Shown here: positions 61,741-64,000 of the stretch, piece after piece
Layout of the letters: each line of letters begins with the position of its first letter
Position numbering within the stretch: position 1 is the first letter of the stretch
Assembly: GCF_017868775.1 (NCBI RefSeq)
Contig: NZ_CP053381.1
Span: forward strand, 186,001 to 250,000
Source of the DNA: Billgrantia sulfidoxydans
GTDB lineage: Bacteria > Pseudomonadota > Gammaproteobacteria > Pseudomonadales > Halomonadaceae
Reading direction: 5' to 3'
Length of the DNA: 64,000 nt
Made by a program: the position numbers and the translations under genes
The notes under the pieces: generated by a model
Told to the model about the DNA's origin: nothing
The model's input: only the letters and a program-made list of their open reading frames with translations
The model's database searches: none

Positions 61741-62101
61741 GGCCACCTCCTGGTCGGGTCGGCTGGCAGGCGACCGGTTCGCCCGCTCGTTCTGGGTCCT
61801 ACTGTGCCGCAGCCCGGCGGAAACATCCTTGTCGCAGATCAATGCCCGACCGTTTTGCTCGGGAATAGGGGGTGGTGGGATGTCGCAGGTGATCGGCGCG
61901 CTGAGCAGGTCAGCTTCGATTCGAGGTGAGCAAACTAGAAACCGATTTGTTGATACGCATCAACTCTGGCGGGCCGTTTCCGTCCTAGCTTTCTATCGTG
62001 GCCTGCGCCTCCGCTAGGTAACCGCAGGAAGTCAGGCCGCAAGTGCTGTCACATTTATCCCGCGTTCGAGGCATCTGCGTGCCTCGAGAGGAGCGACTGC
62101 C
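61741..62101. other. Divergent region between the norE unit and hsp20
   Basis: No gene is convincing in these 361 bases. They hold the perfect FNR/ANR box at 61950 and the leader of hsp20 with an AGAGGAG ribosome site. Confidence 0.6.
61950..61963. promoter_or_regulatory. Perfect FNR/ANR box upstream of hsp20 and norE unit
   Basis: TTGAT-ACGC-ATCAA is a perfect FNR/ANR consensus, 139 bases before hsp20 and 210 before the minus-strand membrane gene. It may serve both. Confidence 0.75.
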
Positions 62102-62611
62102 ATGGCCAAGCAAAAAGTCAGGGACATTACCCCAACCGCCGGTGATGCTGCTGCACCGTCGTCCGCGCGTTCTCAGGAAATGAGCCCGTTTCGTGACCTG
62201 GACCGCATGTTCGATCGTTTTCTCGAGCGAGGATGGGGGCACCCGCTGCGCTGGGATCTGCCGGTTTTCGAGCGGCTGGCCACCGGGTCCCGCATCCCCA
62301 AGGTCGACGTCATCAATCGGGATGCGGAGGTCGTGATACGTGCCGAACTTCCCGGTATGGCGCGTGAGGACCTGGATGTCTCGGTCACCGACAGCACCGT
62401 GACGATCAAGGGGGAGAGTCACAAGGAGTCCAAGGAGGAGAGCGGCGAGTACTATCGCTGTGAAATCTCCCATGGCAGCGTAGAGCGTACGGTTGCCCTG
62501 CCTTGCGAAGTCGACGCTGAAAAAGCCGAGGCCAAATTCAACAACGGCCTGCTGGAGCTGACGCTGCCGAAGGTCAAGGAGGTTCCTCGGCGCAAGCTCG
62601 ATATCAAGTAG
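62102..62611 (+). CDS. Small heat-shock protein, Hsp20 family
   Basis: This 169-residue chaperone holds unfolding proteins. The alpha-crystallin domain (about 65-165) has IPKVDVINRDAEVVIRAELPG, VTIKGE and the FNNGLLELTLPK end motif, each standard. The gene lies downstream of a perfect FNR/ANR box, which suggests low-oxygen induction, and converges on the FNR-type regulator gene. Confidence 0.92.
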   Translation: MAKQKVRDITPTAGDAAAPSSARSQEMSPFRDLDRMFDRFLERGWGHPLRWDLPVFERLATGSRIPKVDVINRDAEVVIRAELPGMAREDLDVSVTDSTVTIKGESHKESKEESGEYYRCEISHGSVERTVALPCEVDAEKAEAKFNNGLLELTLPKVKEVPRRKLDIK

Positions 62612-62621
62612 ACGAGCACCG

Positions 62622-62656
62622 GGCACGGGACCGGCCGTGCCGACCGGTCCCGTGCC
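62622..62656. terminator. Convergent hairpin between hsp20 and the FNR-type gene
   Basis: GGCACGGGACCGG and CCGGTCCCGTGCC form a perfect 13-bp stem in the gap between the two convergent genes. It probably terminates both. Confidence 0.7.
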
Positions 62657-62664
62657 GTAAACGA

Positions 62665-63435
62665 TCAGCAACGCCTGGCATGGCGGGAGGGAAGGCCGGC
62701 TTCCTCCGTCAGGCCATGCAGCGCGTGGAGGTCGAGCAGCTCGACCTCCTTGCCGGTGACTTTGAGCAGACCCTGGTCGACGAAGCGCCGGAACGTGCGG
62801 CTCGTGGTCTCCGGAGCGAGCCCGAGGTAGTTGCCCAGGTCGAGACGGGACATGGGCAGGCGAAACCGAGTCCGCGACAGACCGCGTCGACCGAAGCGCT
62901 GACTCAGGTTGATCAGCATGATGGCCAGGCGCTGCTCGGCCGTTCGTCGCGACACCACCTGCAACAGCTTGTGCTCGTCGAAGATCTCCTTGCTCATGAC
63001 CCGTAGCAGTTGATGCTGCAATCCGGGAAGCTTGCGCGACAGGATCTCCAATTGGGAGAAGGGGATCCGACAAACGCTGGTGGTTTCCAGAGCCTCGATG
63101 GCGGTGGGATGACTCCCGCTGCCGATGGCATCCAGCGCGACCAGCTCGCCAGGCAGGTGGAAAGCGATGACCTGACTCTCTCCATCGTGACCCAGCAGGC
63201 TGCTCTTGAGGCAGCCGCTTAGCACGGCATAGATGGCGCTGAAGGGCTGGCCCGGACGGCACAGCTTCTCTCCCTTCCTCAGGGGGCGGCTGCGCTCGAC
63301 GATGCGATCCAACTCGTCGGTGTCCTTGCGATCCAGGGCGACCGGCAAGCAGAGTTCGCGCAGGCTACAGGCGCTGCACGCCTTGCGAATCTCGTGAAGT
63401 CGAATCAGTTGGCTACCGCTGCCGCTTTCCCCCAT
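62665..63435 (-). CDS. anr: FNR/ANR-type oxygen-sensing transcription factor
   Basis: This 256-residue CRP/FNR-family regulator has Cys20, Cys23 and Cys29 (KACSACSLRELC) and Cys122 (ETTSVCRIP), the ligands of the oxygen-sensitive 4Fe-4S cluster of FNR, so it is ANR/FNR rather than cluster-free DNR. The recognition helix LAPETTSRTFRR has the Glu-Ser-Arg set that reads TTGAT half-sites. It is placed between hsp20 and narK and should bind the boxes found through this window. GAGG precedes the ATG. Confidence 0.92.
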   Translation of the reverse strand: MGESGSGSQLIRLHEIRKACSACSLRELCLPVALDRKDTDELDRIVERSRPLRKGEKLCRPGQPFSAIYAVLSGCLKSSLLGHDGESQVIAFHLPGELVALDAIGSGSHPTAIEALETTSVCRIPFSQLEILSRKLPGLQHQLLRVMSKEIFDEHKLLQVVSRRTAEQRLAIMLINLSQRFGRRGLSRTRFRLPMSRLDLGNYLGLAPETTSRTFRRFVDQGLLKVTGKEVELLDLHALHGLTEEAGLPSRHARRC

Positions 63436-63559
63436 GGCAACACCTCAACCTGTACGCCACTTTTCACTAAGGGTAATCAAGTTATAGGACGAGGAAAGGT
63501 TGAGAGAGGCATATCCTCTCTTTTTCTTATCTTTTCCATACCCGCCACTCCGCAAGTAC

Positions 63560-63585
63560 AAAAAAGCGGCGACCGAAGTCGCCGC
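63560..63585 (-). terminator. Rho-independent terminator of narK
   Basis: On the minus strand, GCGGCGAC-TTCG-GTCGCCGC forms a perfect 8-bp stem with a tetraloop followed by TTTTTT, 22 bases past the narK stop. Confidence 0.85.
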
Positions 63586-63607
63586 CCTCTGAAGAAACCC
63601 AACCGGC

Positions 63608-64000
63608 TCAGCCCTGTTGCGGCTTGGCCCGAGCCGCGGCCAGCTCCTGCTCTTCGATCATGCGGTCGACGGAGGAGACGTAGTACTCCTCGTCGAACGC
63701 CCCTTCCGGCTCCTTCAGCCACACCAGGCAGATCAGCCAGCTGAGGAAGGCGCCGGTGGCGATGATGAAGAAGAACTGGGTCGGGGTAACGAAGGTGAAG
63801 ATGGTCAGGTAGACCACCGCCCCCACGTTGCCGTAGGCGCCGGCCATGCCCGAGATCTGGCCGGTGATGCGGCGCTTGATCGAGGGAATGATGCCGAAGG
63901 TGGCGCCCTCCGCCCCCTGCACGAAGAAGGAGGTGAAGATGGTGATGGCGATGGCGATGACCAGCGGCCACTTGGCGTTGAGCAGGCCCATCAGCACGAA
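63608..64000 (-). CDS. narK: Nitrate/nitrite transporter NarK, C-terminal part
   Basis: Only the last 130 residues are in the window, with the start outside. The segment has three membrane helices of an MFS transporter, with GATFGIIPSIKRRITGQISG and MAGAYGNVGAVVYL, the second nitrate signature of the NarK/NNP family. The tail EEYYVSSVDRMIEEQ is cytoplasmic. It supplies nitrate for the respiratory reductase presumably encoded beyond the window end. Confidence 0.92.
   Translation of the reverse strand, partial: FVLMGLLNAKWPLVIAIAITIFTSFFVQGAEGATFGIIPSIKRRITGQISGMAGAYGNVGAVVYLTIFTFVTPTQFFFIIATGAFLSWLICLVWLKEPEGAFDEEYYVSSVDRMIEEQELAAARAKPQQG

Overview
The window is GC-rich chromosomal DNA with dense, short-spaced operons. 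Its gene content (btuBFCD, heme d1 and NO reductase genes, an FNR/ANR-type regulator with DNR-type boxes, NnrS, UbiU/UbiV, a BCCT carrier and betaine-type methyl metabolism) points to a facultatively denitrifying gammaproteobacterium of the Halomonas group. This is inferred from protein content and gene order, not from a marker gene. No rRNA, tRNA or CRISPR array was seen.

Layout. (1) 1-2156: nucleoside salvage, deoB (5' end missing)-deoD-cdd. (2) 2172-9820, minus strand: an anaerobic-metabolism block with class III ribonucleotide reductase (nrdD, a separate 54-residue glycyl-radical polypeptide, nrdG), a DUF6448-like secreted protein, and a second operon ubiU-ubiV-nrdG2-membrane AraC regulator. 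(3) 9934-15515: a TetR-regulated RND efflux pair with a long palindromic operator, then a small secreted protein. (4) 15715-16887: flavohemoprotein hmp with a likely NsrR box. (5) 17429-22287: cobalamin riboswitch and the B12 uptake genes btuB-btuF-btuC-btuD, followed by a QueG-like 4Fe-4S protein.

(6) 23273-38668 is the most unusual part: a nearly complete corrinoid-dependent C1 system. The minus-strand operon encodes a corrinoid protein, DUF1638 protein, 'virulence factor' family protein, MetV-like Cys-rich protein, MTHFR-like protein, methyl-THF:corrinoid methyltransferase, ASKHA corrinoid reactivase and a hydantoinase/oxoprolinase-like protein. Diverging from it are purU, folD, a non-pyrrolysine MttB-family methyltransferase, a BCCT transporter and a BHMT-like gene. 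Read together: a quaternary amine such as glycine betaine is imported, its methyl goes to the corrinoid and then to THF, and it is oxidised by MTHFR, FolD and PurU to formate. A perfect ANR/DNR box (TTGAT-N4-GTCAA) lies between the two divergent units, and B12 uptake genes sit alongside, which suggests oxygen- or nitrate-responsive methyl catabolism.

(7) 38690-43778: an assorted accessory stretch with a broken Cys/Met PLP-enzyme gene, an orphan sdhB with two small neighbours, tandem Yip1 paralogues divergent from a MarR regulator across a palindrome, and a cytochrome P450. (8) 43819-63585: denitrification. nirF-nirC diverge from nirD-L-G-H-J-E-N (heme d1 synthesis; nirS itself is not here), followed by a CsgD-like regulator, a DNR-boxed helical protein, nnrS, SirB2-like and CMD-family proteins, norC-norB-norQ-norD plus small membrane proteins, norE/norF-like subunits, hsp20 and the FNR/ANR-type regulator. 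The window ends inside narK. DNR/ANR boxes recur upstream of ubiU, the corrinoid system, nirC/nirD, the 52116 gene/nnrS, norC and hsp20, so much of this window probably forms one anaerobic regulon.
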